Assembly: GCF_021391495.1 (NCBI RefSeq) | Contig: NZ_CP090063.1 | Location: 2,790,001 to 2,854,000, forward strand | Source: Amycolatopsis acidiphila | GTDB lineage: Bacteria; Actinomycetota; Actinomycetes; Mycobacteriales; Pseudonocardiaceae | Direction of reading: 5' to 3' | DNA length: 64,000 bases | Shown here: positions 17,273 to 25,578 of the stretch, piece by piece | How the letters are laid out: each line of letters opens with the position of its first letter | How positions within the stretch are numbered: the first letter of the stretch is position 1 | The notes under the pieces: model-generated | What the model was told of the DNA's origin: nothing | The model's database searches: none | What the model saw: only the letters and a program-made list of their open reading frames with translations | Translations under genes and position numbers: made by a program

Positions 17273-18459
17273 AAATGCCCTCGAGGAACAGGGAAACGAC
17301 AGTGAAAACCCTTCTGGCCGTGCCGGTTCTGCTGACGGGCGCCCTGCTGGCGGCGTGCACCTCCACCCCGCCCGCTCCACCGGCGCCCATGCCGCCGGCC
17401 CCCTTGCCCGCCGCGAGCGCGGGCCTGCCCGGGATGCCACCGGTGCACGACGCGCACGACATCTACAGCGACGCCGGCGCCGACATGCTGTCTGCCGCGG
17501 CGAAGGCGGCCAAGCCGCTGGTCTACGTCCCGCATGCGAAGTCCGGCGACGTCTGGGTCATCGACCCGGCGACCTTTGCTGTGATCGGCAGGTACCCGGC
17601 GGGCAAGGAGATCCAGCACGTCGTCCCCGGCTACGACATGACCACCCTCTACGCCACCGACGACAAGGCCGACCATCTGCTGCCCTTCGACCCGCGGACA
17701 GGTCTGCCCGGCAAACAGATCCCGGTGATCGACCCCTACAACCTGTACTTCACGCCTGACGGCCAGTACGCCGTCTCCGTCGCCGAGGCCCGGCGCGAGC
17801 TGGTCTGGTATGACCCGCGCACCTGGGTCCAGCGCGACATCACCCCGGTACCCGCCTGCGCGGGGATCGACCACGCAGACTTCTCGCCCGATGGCCGTAC
17901 CGCCGTGTTCACCTGCGAGTTCGCCGGGGCCGCCGCCGTGATCGACGTCGCGTCGCACAAATTGTCGCGGATGATCCCGATGCCGCAACGGCACACCCAC
18001 ATGGGCCCCCAGGACATCAAGCTCGCGCCCGACGGATCGGTCTACTACATCGCGGACTCCGACGCGAACGGCGTCTGGGTGCTCGACGGCGCGGCCACCA
18101 AGGTTCTGCGGTTCATCCCCACCGGCATGGGCGCACACGGCCTCTACCTGTCCCGCGACGCGCAGCAGCTCTATGTGAGCAACCGGCACGAGGGCAGCGT
18201 GAGCGTGCTCAACGCCTACACCGGTGCCGCGATCGCGAAATGGTCCATCCCCGGCGGCGGCAGCCCGGACATGGGCAACGTGACCGCCGACGGCACGCAG
18301 CTGTGGCTGTCCGGCCGCTACGACCGGTCGGTCTACGTCTTATCCACAAAGGACGGATCGCTGATCCGGAAGATCCCGGTGGGCAACGAGCCGCACGGCC
18401 TGTGTGTCTGGCCGCAGCCCGGCCGGTACTCGATCGGGCACACCGGTATCACCCGCTGA
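17269..18459 (+). CDS. YVTN-type beta-propeller lipoprotein
   Basis: A 396-residue exported protein with a lipoprotein signal (LLTGALLAAC) and a proline-rich linker of PPAPPAPMPP type. A seven-bladed beta-propeller of YVTN/surface-layer type follows, with repeats such as DVWVIDPATFAVIGRYPAG, QLYVSNRHEGSVSVLNAYTG and SVYVLSTKDGSLIRKIPVG. The GTG at 17269 overlaps the preceding stop. ATG at 17275 or GTG at 17302 are alternative starts and would still leave a signal peptide. Propellers of this kind bind ligands or proteins outside the cell. The overlap with the NodB-like gene suggests a pair acting at the cell surface. Confidence 0.88.
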   Translation: MKMPSRNRETTVKTLLAVPVLLTGALLAACTSTPPAPPAPMPPAPLPAASAGLPGMPPVHDAHDIYSDAGADMLSAAAKAAKPLVYVPHAKSGDVWVIDPATFAVIGRYPAGKEIQHVVPGYDMTTLYATDDKADHLLPFDPRTGLPGKQIPVIDPYNLYFTPDGQYAVSVAEARRELVWYDPRTWVQRDITPVPACAGIDHADFSPDGRTAVFTCEFAGAAAVIDVASHKLSRMIPMPQRHTHMGPQDIKLAPDGSVYYIADSDANGVWVLDGAATKVLRFIPTGMGAHGLYLSRDAQQLYVSNRHEGSVSVLNAYTGAAIAKWSIPGGGSPDMGNVTADGTQLWLSGRYDRSVYVLSTKDGSLIRKIPVGNEPHGLCVWPQPGRYSIGHTGITR

Positions 18460-18662
18460 AGCCGGCGGGACGCGTGCCTGACGATCACGGATGTGCATAC
18501 GGGGCCGCCTCGAGTCCCACACACCTGCCGTTCGCCGCCAATTCGACCTTGCCGGCCGGAGCTCGCCATCGACACGGACGGGATCAGCTGTGGCGCGCGC
18601 GAACCGGCAGGGGCGAGGGCGTCGTCCGGGTCGTGCCGACCCCCGCGGCGGGGCGTAGAGCG

Positions 18663-20090
18663 TCAGGAGAGCGCGGGTACTTCGCTCGGCTGCTCGCCGG
18701 GCGCGGGCAGGTTCTTGCGGATCTCGCCGCTGAACAGGAGGTACAGCCCGCCCGAGACCAGCAGGCCTACGATGAACGCCAGATCGGCGCCGCCGAGCGC
18801 CTTGGTCACCGGTCCGGTGTAGAAGCCGAGCGACAGGAACGGGATCATCGCGAGGAACCCGCCGAAGTAGGCGGTCAGGCCCCGCCATGCCCAGCGCCCG
18901 TACACCCCGTTGGGGTCACTGATGTCGGCGATCGCGTAGCGGCCGTGGCGGACCAGGTAGAAGTCGACCAGGTTCACGGCCGTCCACGGGACCAGCAGGT
19001 TGACCATGATCGTGATGAACTCCTCGAAGCTGTTCATGTAGTCGGCGGGCATGGCCACGCTGAGCACTGCGCCGACGACGCCGACGAACACAACCCCGGT
19101 GATGCGCACGCGCAAGGTGGGGTTCACCCGCTTGATCCCGTCGACGATCGTGGTCCCCGACAGCATCGCGCCGTACGCGTTGACCCCCGAGGTGCCGATC
19201 AGCGCCGGCAAGGTGGCCAGCACAGCCACCACGCCGAAGCCGGGGAAGACGCGGTCACCAATGCGGTACAGCTCGGTGAGCGCGTCCGGGCTCGGCACAT
19301 AGCTGGAGATGAGGCTGCCGAGGCAGGCGAGCCACGCGGCACCGGTGAAGCCACCCAGGAATGTCCAGCCGATCAGCTTGCCTTCCGGGACATCCTGAGG
19401 CAGGTACCTGGTGTAGTCCGAGACGTAGATGCTGTAGCTGATCTGGTAGCCGCCGGCCGCCGCGAACTGTGCCAGGAACGCCGAGAACGTGAACCCGGTC
19501 GAGACCGGCGTCGCGCCGCTGAGCGGAAAATGGATGACGGCGGCGACCGTGAGCACCGCGAAGATCGCGATGATCAGATAGCTGAAATAGCGTTGCACGG
19601 TATGCAGCAGATCGTGTCCCACCACGGCGATGAGGACCGCGATCACCGAGAACACCAGGTACCAGATCTTGCCGCCGGACAGGAACATCGCGACCGCGTC
19701 CCCGGCGAGAATCATCTGGAAAACGTTGTACCCGACGTAGATGAACACGGCCATCAGCAGCGGGAAGATCGCGCCGCGCGAGCCGAACTGGGCCCGGGAC
19801 TGGATCATCTGCGGCAGGCCGAGCCGCGGTCCCTGGTTGGCGTGCAACGCCATGAACAGGGTGCCGAAAGCCATGCCGCAGACAACGGCGATCAAGGACC
19901 ACACCAATCCCAGACCCAGCGACGGCCCCAGGAAACCGATCAGCAGCGACGGCAGCATGAATCCGCCGGTGAGCCAGAACGGGCCTTGATGCCATGCCTT
20001 GCCGTGTCGTTCGGCGAGGGGGATGTAGTCGATCGAGCGGCGCTCCACCCCGCCGATCGTGCCTGCCCTGGCGATGTCGCTGCCGGCCAT
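18663..20090 (-). CDS. NCS1 family nucleobase:cation symporter (cytosine/purine permease type)
   Basis: A 475-residue membrane protein of the nucleobase-cation-symport-1 family, with about twelve hydrophobic segments. It starts with the typical polar segment VERRSIDYIPLAERHGKAWHQ. Family members take up cytosine, purines, hydantoins, allantoin or related rings. The ATG has a GGAGG site. It is 72 bases downstream of the FAD monooxygenase on the same strand, so the pair probably imports and hydroxylates one ring compound. Two further NCS1 permeases are in the window (31033-32490, 39418-41100). Confidence 0.93.
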   Translation of the reverse strand: MAGSDIARAGTIGGVERRSIDYIPLAERHGKAWHQGPFWLTGGFMLPSLLIGFLGPSLGLGLVWSLIAVVCGMAFGTLFMALHANQGPRLGLPQMIQSRAQFGSRGAIFPLLMAVFIYVGYNVFQMILAGDAVAMFLSGGKIWYLVFSVIAVLIAVVGHDLLHTVQRYFSYLIIAIFAVLTVAAVIHFPLSGATPVSTGFTFSAFLAQFAAAGGYQISYSIYVSDYTRYLPQDVPEGKLIGWTFLGGFTGAAWLACLGSLISSYVPSPDALTELYRIGDRVFPGFGVVAVLATLPALIGTSGVNAYGAMLSGTTIVDGIKRVNPTLRVRITGVVFVGVVGAVLSVAMPADYMNSFEEFITIMVNLLVPWTAVNLVDFYLVRHGRYAIADISDPNGVYGRWAWRGLTAYFGGFLAMIPFLSLGFYTGPVTKALGGADLAFIVGLLVSGGLYLLFSGEIRKNLPAPGEQPSEVPALS

Positions 20091-20162
20091 GAGGAACCTC
20101 CGCGTGTCAATGCATTCGGGTGGACTGTCCGTTTCAGTGCTGTGGATCGGGTGGTGCGGTGT

Positions 20163-21314
20163 TCAGTCGCGGTATCCCTGCCGGACCAGCTGAGCGCCTT
20201 GGTGCGCCGCCACGTTGACCCGCTCCTGCCAGGTCTTGGACCGGCCGGCGACCCAGACCAGCGCCGAGCGGACGTCGGCCAGCGGCCTCGGCCAGCGAGT
20301 GCCGACCTTGCCGTAGAGCCGCGAGTACCGCTGCGTCGCGTCGGTGACCGGCCGCTGCCGGGATTCCCAGGCGCGCAACGCATCCGGCACGTCCGCCGCA
20401 CCGTCCAGCATCAGTGCGAGCGCGTACCCGTTGGTCATCGCCAGGCAGGCCGCCTGGCCGAGGTTCGGCGACATCGCACTCGCCGCGTCACCGATGACCG
20501 CGACGCGTCCCTTGACCCAGCCGTGGCATCGGACATCGGAGAACGACGCCCATCGCGAGGCCTCCGGGATCCGTTCGATGACGTCGCGCAGGGCGGGAAA
20601 CGAGCGCACCCATGACTTCTTGTCGAGCGGCTTCTCCCGGCCGGCGAGGTCACTGGCGGGGCAGCAGGTGTAGACGTAGACCTGGTCCGGGGTGACGGGG
20701 ACGATGCCCACCCGGCGACCGCCGTTCCAGTACTCCAGGGCGTGGTTGACCGGGTCCTGCGGCAGGCGGGGGATGAGGTGGCGGCCGCAGCCGTCCTCCA
20801 GATCTCGCACGGCCAGGTTCAGTCCGACCGAGTTTCGCACCGGCGAGCCGACGCCGTCCGCGCCGACCACCAGGTCGGCCCGGTGGGTCTGTCCCGATTC
20901 CAGCAGCAGTTCGCCCTCCGGGGTGGCCCCGGCGACGAGCGAGCTCGTCACGACCTCGACGCCGGCCCGGATCGCCGCGTCGGCCAGGGCGCGGTGCAGA
21001 TCGGTACGCAGCACCGTGAACAGGCGCGTCTGATCGCCCTTCATCCAGTCGTCCTGGATGAGCCGCCGGCGTTCGTCGTACAGCCGCCAGCTGGAGATTC
21101 GCTCGGCCCGGCTGGTGGCCTCGTCGTACGCGCCGATCTCCTCGAGCACCCGCAGGGCGTTCTCCCATACGAAGATCCCGGCGCCGATCTCCCGCAGCTC
21201 GCGGCCACGCTCGTGGACCCGGACGCTCCAGCCACGCTGGGCGAGTGCGGTGGCCACGGTCAGCCCCGCGAGGCCACCCCCGGCGATCTCCGCGTGACGA
21301 ACTGCAGACGACAT
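20163..21314 (-). CDS. FAD-dependent aromatic-ring monooxygenase (group A)
   Basis: A 383-residue flavoprotein hydroxylase of the salicylate/6-hydroxynicotinate monooxygenase type. The dinucleotide motif GGGLAGL starts near residue 12. The DG motif is VVGADGVGSP near residue 150, and the GD motif is AVIGDAASAMSPNLGQAA near residue 285. It would hydroxylate an aromatic or N-heteroaromatic substrate with NAD(P)H and oxygen. The ATG at 21314 has a GGGAGG site. It is divergent from the amidohydrolase and precedes an NCS1 permease. The substrate is unknown. Confidence 0.92.
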   Translation of the reverse strand: MSSAVRHAEIAGGGLAGLTVATALAQRGWSVRVHERGRELREIGAGIFVWENALRVLEEIGAYDEATSRAERISSWRLYDERRRLIQDDWMKGDQTRLFTVLRTDLHRALADAAIRAGVEVVTSSLVAGATPEGELLLESGQTHRADLVVGADGVGSPVRNSVGLNLAVRDLEDGCGRHLIPRLPQDPVNHALEYWNGGRRVGIVPVTPDQVYVYTCCPASDLAGREKPLDKKSWVRSFPALRDVIERIPEASRWASFSDVRCHGWVKGRVAVIGDAASAMSPNLGQAACLAMTNGYALALMLDGAADVPDALRAWESRQRPVTDATQRYSRLYGKVGTRWPRPLADVRSALVWVAGRSKTWQERVNVAAHQGAQLVRQGYRD

Positions 21315-21495
21315 GACGGTCCTCCCACGAACACGAGCACGAGCAAGACGGACGGCGAGGCGAGCTCTCCCCGGCGTCGTCCGGAATCAGTCGGACAAGA
21401 AGTAGCTGTGAACGTAATCAGTCGCCCCGCGCCCCTGTCAAGGGTTATCTGGCTCAAACCGTCGTTCTAACTGTTATTTGGTGCATATTTCGTTA

Positions 21496-21524
21496 TTGAC
21501 GAGCGGTCGACGGCCTCATATCGT
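21496..21524 (+). promoter_or_regulatory. Predicted vegetative promoter of the amidohydrolase-Lrp operon
   Basis: TTGACG at 21496-21501 and TATCGT at 21519-21524 are separated by exactly 17 bases. They lie in a locally AT-rich patch with several GTTATT/GTTATC repeats upstream (21440-21496). An AGGAGG site follows before the ATG at 21584. Confidence 0.55.
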
Positions 21525-21583
21525 CCTCTCAACGAGGCCGGCCGGTAGTAGTCGGTCATCGAGCTGAGGAGGCATCGCCGAGT

Positions 21584-23245
21584 ATGGACAACGCTGCGGA
21601 CCTGGTCCTGTTCTCGAACCGGGTCGTCTGGCTCGCCGACGACGATCCGGTTTCCCCCGGGTTCGTGGCCATCCGCGACAACGACATCGTCGCCACCGGC
21701 CCCCGGGAACAGGCCCAGGCGCACATCGGGCCGGAAACCGTCGTCAAGGACTTCGCGGCGCGGCCGGTCATGCCCGGCTTCGTCGACGTGCACGCGCACA
21801 TGGAGGTCGCCGCCCGCACCCTGTACCAGACCGTCGACTGCCGGGCGCCGCGTTGCGCCGATGTCGGCGACGTCCTCGACACCCTCCGAGCACACCTCGA
21901 CGCCGCCGTCGACGGCTGGCTCGTCGGCCAGGCCAACCTGTTCTTCGACCAGAAGCTCGCCGAGAAGCGGCTGCCGACCCGCGCCGAGCTCGACTCGGTG
22001 AGCACCGAGGTCGCGATCGTGGTCCGCGCCGGCGGCCACGTGAGCGTCCTCAACAGCCCGGCGCTCGCCCGCGCGGGAATCGACCGCGACTACGAGGCCG
22101 CCGACTACAGCATCACCGGGATGCCGACCGTCGAACGCGGCGAGGACGGCGAACCGACCGGCGTGGTCAAGGAGATGGACAACCTCCTGCCGTTGCCCCG
22201 GATCTCCGGCGAAAACCTGCGCCACGCCATCCGCCAGGGGGTGCACGACCTGTTCACGGTGCACGGTGTCACCACCATCGGGGAGATCTCGGAGACGGTC
22301 GAGGGACTGCGCGAGATGGACCGGCTGCACCGCGACGGCGAGCTGGGCGCCCGGCTGCGGATCTACCTGTGGACGCCGGGAACGGTCAGCCTGGAACAGG
22401 CGTGCACCCACGCCGACTGGCTCGGACTGGGTGCCGGGGAGGACCTGATGCGCATCCACGGCGTCAAGATGTTCTCCGACGGCGGCTATTCGGCGGCGAG
22501 CGCCGCGATGAAGCAGCCCTACGTCCTCGACGGCCACGGCCATCACTGCGGTCAGGTGGCGCTGAGCCCCGAGCAGGTCGCCGCCGCGCTGAAGCAGACG
22601 GCGGCGGCGGGTCTCCAGCTCGCGATCCACGCCAACGGCGACCGCGCGCAGGAAGCCATGTGTGAGGCGATCATCGCCGCCGGCGGTGCGCCGGCCGGGG
22701 CCCCGGCGCCCCGGATCGAGCACGCCGGCAACCTGCTGCCCGAGCCGGAAGCGACCGCGCTGTGGCGCCGCGCCGGCATCATCCCCGTGCCGCAGCCGGT
22801 GTTCCTCTACACCTTCGGCGACTTCTTCCCCACCTACCTCGGTGACTACGGCAAGCGTGGCCGGTTCCCCTTCCGCGACCTGCTCGACGAAGGCTGGCCG
22901 ATCACCGGCAGCTCGGATGTGTGGATCGGCTCGGAGGAGCGCGCGACCAACCCGTTCTTCAGCATCTGGTGCACCCTGCGGCGGCAGTCGTTCTTCGGGG
23001 AGATCCTCGACGGCGACCAGCGGATCACGGTCGCGGAGGCGCTGCGGATGCACACGATCAACGCGGCGGCGACCCTGGGCGAGGGCGACCGCTACGGCTG
23101 TCTGGAGCCGGGGAAGCGAGCCGACGTGATCGTGCTGGACCGCGACCCCTTCGCGTGCTCGGACGACGAACTGCTCGACGTGCGGGTGGACGAGGTGTAC
23201 CTCGGGGGCAAGCTCGTCCATACCCGCTCGGGGAGCCCGGCGTAG
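21584..23245 (+). CDS. YtcJ-like metal-dependent amidohydrolase
   Basis: A 553-residue member of the amidohydrolase superfamily, YtcJ/imidazolonepropionase-like. It has the PGFVDVHAHMEV strand with metal ligands His70 and His72, HANGDRAQEAM near residue 350, an EHAGNLLPEP segment and a C-terminal KRADVIVLDRDPF. Such enzymes hydrolyse C-N bonds in amides or rings. It is divergent from the FAD monooxygenase and NCS1 permease, and is followed after 38 bases by an Lrp-type regulator. The likely job is to hydrolyse a product of the divergent operon. The exact substrate is not evident. Confidence 0.9.
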   Translation: MDNAADLVLFSNRVVWLADDDPVSPGFVAIRDNDIVATGPREQAQAHIGPETVVKDFAARPVMPGFVDVHAHMEVAARTLYQTVDCRAPRCADVGDVLDTLRAHLDAAVDGWLVGQANLFFDQKLAEKRLPTRAELDSVSTEVAIVVRAGGHVSVLNSPALARAGIDRDYEAADYSITGMPTVERGEDGEPTGVVKEMDNLLPLPRISGENLRHAIRQGVHDLFTVHGVTTIGEISETVEGLREMDRLHRDGELGARLRIYLWTPGTVSLEQACTHADWLGLGAGEDLMRIHGVKMFSDGGYSAASAAMKQPYVLDGHGHHCGQVALSPEQVAAALKQTAAAGLQLAIHANGDRAQEAMCEAIIAAGGAPAGAPAPRIEHAGNLLPEPEATALWRRAGIIPVPQPVFLYTFGDFFPTYLGDYGKRGRFPFRDLLDEGWPITGSSDVWIGSEERATNPFFSIWCTLRRQSFFGEILDGDQRITVAEALRMHTINAAATLGEGDRYGCLEPGKRADVIVLDRDPFACSDDELLDVRVDEVYLGGKLVHTRSGSPA

Positions 23246-23283
23246 GCGGGGGTTGGGCCGGGCCCGCGGCCCCGGGACCAGCT

Positions 23284-24315
23284 ATGTTCCCTCTCATGCG
23301 CGGACCTGACCACCCGGTGCCCGGTTTTCTGCCAGGGGTGTTCCCGCTGTCCGGCGGCGACGGCGGGAGCACCGGGCTCAGCGAGGCCGACCGCGCTCTG
23401 ATCCGCGCCCTGCAGGCCGATGGCCGGCAGTCCTTCGTGGCGTTGTCGCGGGAGCTCGACATTCCGGAGCGGACCATCCGGCGCCGAGTGAACCAGCTGC
23501 TCGCGGACCAGGTCATCCAGATCACCGCGGTCACCGATCCGGCCATCCTCGGCTACCGGGTGGCCGCGCTGGTCGGGCTGCACTTCGACGGCAGGCGGAA
23601 CATCCGGGGGTTGATCACGTCCGTCACCCAGGCCGCCGCCGTCGACTATGCCGTGATCACCACCGGGCGTTACGACGCTCTCGTCGAGGTGCTGTGCCGG
23701 GACACGAGCGAACTGCTGTCGGTGGTGCACGAGTCGCTGGCACAGCTGCCCGGGGTGCGCGGCGTGGAGATCTTCCCCTACCTGCAGCTGTACTACCAGG
23801 AACCGGGGTGGGACGCCGCCCAGCAGAAGGCCCACAACGGTGTGCGCGACGCCCGTGGCCCGCTCGACGCGACGGACCGGAAGATCGTCGCCGAGCTGAG
23901 CGGCGACGGGCGACTGGCGTTCGCCGTCATCGGGGAGCGGCTGGGCATGTCCGAATCCCAGGTCCGCAAGCGGGTCACCCGCCTGCTCGCCGAGCGGATC
24001 ATCCGGATCACGGCCATCGCCAACCCCCGCAGCCTCGGTTTCGAGAACCAGGTGTGGGTGGCGATCCGTTGCACCCCGGGGCACAGCGTCGCGGATCTTG
24101 CCGAGACCCTGACGAGAATTCCCTCGATCACCTACGTCGCCGCATGTGCCGGCCGCTTCGACATCTTCGCCGAAGCGGTCTGCCGCAGCACCCAGGACAT
24201 GGCCCGCCTGGTCGACGCCGAGATCAGAACGCTGACCGGGGTCGCGCACACCGAGCTGATGCTCTGCCTCGACCTGTACTACCGCGCAGTCCAGCCACCT
24301 TTCGAAGCTGAGTGA
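23284..24315 (+). CDS. Lrp/AsnC-type regulator with two tandem HTH-RAM halves
   Basis: A 343-residue protein, about twice the usual 150. It contains two complete Lrp units in one chain. The first helix-turn-helix (LSEADRALIRALQADGRQSF) begins near residue 31 with its ligand domain to about 175. The second (LDATDRKIVAELSGDGRLAF) begins near residue 195 with its ligand domain to the end. It lies in the operon of the amidohydrolase and probably controls it and the divergent monooxygenase-permease pair. The start is ATG at 23284 or 23296; no clear ribosome site is seen. A similar duplicated protein lies at 58636-59631. Confidence 0.9.
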   Translation: MFPLMRGPDHPVPGFLPGVFPLSGGDGGSTGLSEADRALIRALQADGRQSFVALSRELDIPERTIRRRVNQLLADQVIQITAVTDPAILGYRVAALVGLHFDGRRNIRGLITSVTQAAAVDYAVITTGRYDALVEVLCRDTSELLSVVHESLAQLPGVRGVEIFPYLQLYYQEPGWDAAQQKAHNGVRDARGPLDATDRKIVAELSGDGRLAFAVIGERLGMSESQVRKRVTRLLAERIIRITAIANPRSLGFENQVWVAIRCTPGHSVADLAETLTRIPSITYVAACAGRFDIFAEAVCRSTQDMARLVDAEIRTLTGVAHTELMLCLDLYYRAVQPPFEAE

Positions 24316-24653
24316 GGTTCTGGAGACAGCCTCGCCCGGCCGACAGATCATGGGCCATTGAGGTTGTCCGAGCTCGTCCTTCGTCAGAATTTCGAGAACT
24401 CCGCTGAAGACGAGTACAGCGGAGGATGGTTCCGCGCCGAGCAGTGCCGCCCGTTGCTCATCGAACCGGTTGTTGTGGCCGCCGGACGAGTTCCAGCACG
24501 CGTTCGGGCTCGGGGATCCGGTACAGCAGGAGCGGGCGGCGGCTGCCCGCACGGTCACCGGCCACAGGAGCAGCCGCACGACGACGAGGACCACCCACAA
24601 GGCGAGGCACCGGCCGTCCGCAGCCGGCTCATCGAGTGCGGAAGTGACCGGCT
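24316..24653. other. 338-base convergent intergenic region
   Basis: It lies between the Lrp gene and the flavin reductase gene, which face each other. Open frames on both strands are short or compositionally poor. A minus-strand frame ending near 24450 looks slightly protein-like but has no start or ribosome site I can defend. No clean terminator hairpin was found. Confidence 0.4.
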
Positions 24654-25157
24654 TCAGCCCAACGCGGGTACCAGTTCGCTACCGTCGTAGAACTGGGAGT
24701 TCGTGTAGAGCAGGGGCGCGAGCGGGGTGCTGTGCGCATGGAGGACGGAACCGAGGAAGACGGTGTGCGTCGAGGTGCGGATGCGGTGGGCGATCTCCGC
24801 TTCGAGGTGGGCGCAGGTGCCGTCCAGGACCGGGGTGCCGTGGTGGCCCTGATGCCAGGCCAGTCCGGCGAACTTGTCCGCGCCCTTCGCCGCGAAGGTC
24901 CTCGCCACGGGGAGCTGGTCGTGGGCGAGCAGGTTGACCGCGAAGCGCTCGGCGCGGAAGAGGACCTCGTGGGTCGAAGACGTTTTCGCGACGCACACGA
25001 GGATGACCGCGGGGGAGACGGTGACGCTGGCGAACGCGTTGACGGCCAGGCCGCGCGGGACGCCGTCCGCCATCGTCGTCACGATCGTCACGCCCGTGAC
25101 GAACCGCCGGTGGAAACCGCGGACGTCTTCGCCGGGGACGGTGGTGGCACTGCTCAT
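24654..25157 (-). CDS. Flavin reductase family protein
   Basis: A 167-residue split-barrel flavin reductase. FVTGVTIVTTMADGVPRGLAVNAFASV lies near residues 19-45, and GADKFAGLAWHQG near residue 94. It would provide reduced FMN to the luciferase-like monooxygenase at 28956-30101 in the same operon. Its ATG shares one base with the stop of the SnoaL-like gene (TGATG). It is the last gene of the minus-strand arm of the GntR regulon. Confidence 0.92.
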   Translation of the reverse strand: MSSATTVPGEDVRGFHRRFVTGVTIVTTMADGVPRGLAVNAFASVTVSPAVILVCVAKTSSTHEVLFRAERFAVNLLAHDQLPVARTFAAKGADKFAGLAWHQGHHGTPVLDGTCAHLEAEIAHRIRTSTHTVFLGSVLHAHSTPLAPLLYTNSQFYDGSELVPALG

Positions 25158-25567
25158 CAGTACTCCCAGAGATTGACGACGCCGAGGTTCGCGAACAGGT
25201 CGCCGCTCTCCCAGGACACCCATTCCTCCTGGACCTGGCCGCCGGCGAACCGGGCGAACGTCATGCCGCTCGTGGTGATCCGCCTGCGCGTGACCGGAAG
25301 TTCGTGGAACGGGCCGAGGTGGGTTCCCTCGCTGCGCCAGTTCACCGCCACCAGGTCGCCATCCTCGGCGAGGTGTTCGACGTGGGTGCGCAGGTCGGGG
25401 AAGGCCACCCGGGTGGCCTCCAGCGCGGCGAGGAACTCGCGCCGGTCCGCCGTCCCGGTGCGGCTGTGCCTGCGGTAGTCCGGCGCCAGCAGCGCCTCGA
25501 GCCCCGTCAGGTCACCGTCGTTCCACGCGTGGTGCCAGGCGGCCACCACGTTCTCCTTGTGGGTCAC
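25157..25567 (-). CDS. SnoaL-like polyketide-cyclase family / NTF2-like protein
   Basis: A 136-residue protein of the SnoaL-like ester cyclase group. The pattern is VVAAWHHAWNDGDLTGLEALLAPDYRRH near the start, with a later WRSEGTHLGPFHELPVT and GGQVQEEWVSW. It may be an isomerase, hydratase or hydrolase helper. The GTG at 25567 has a GGGAGG site, and the gene lies 11 bases after the aldehyde dehydrogenase stop. It fits between the aldehyde dehydrogenase and the flavin reductase in a tight operon. Confidence 0.85.
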   Translation of the reverse strand: MTHKENVVAAWHHAWNDGDLTGLEALLAPDYRRHSRTGTADRREFLAALEATRVAFPDLRTHVEHLAEDGDLVAVNWRSEGTHLGPFHELPVTRRRITTSGMTFARFAGGQVQEEWVSWESGDLFANLGVVNLWEY

Positions 25568-25578
25568 GGTCGCCTCCC

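Noticed and set aside
24316..24653. A possible short minus-strand gene fragment in the convergent spacer
   Set aside because: It has no defensible start or ribosome site and only about 20 residues look protein-like.
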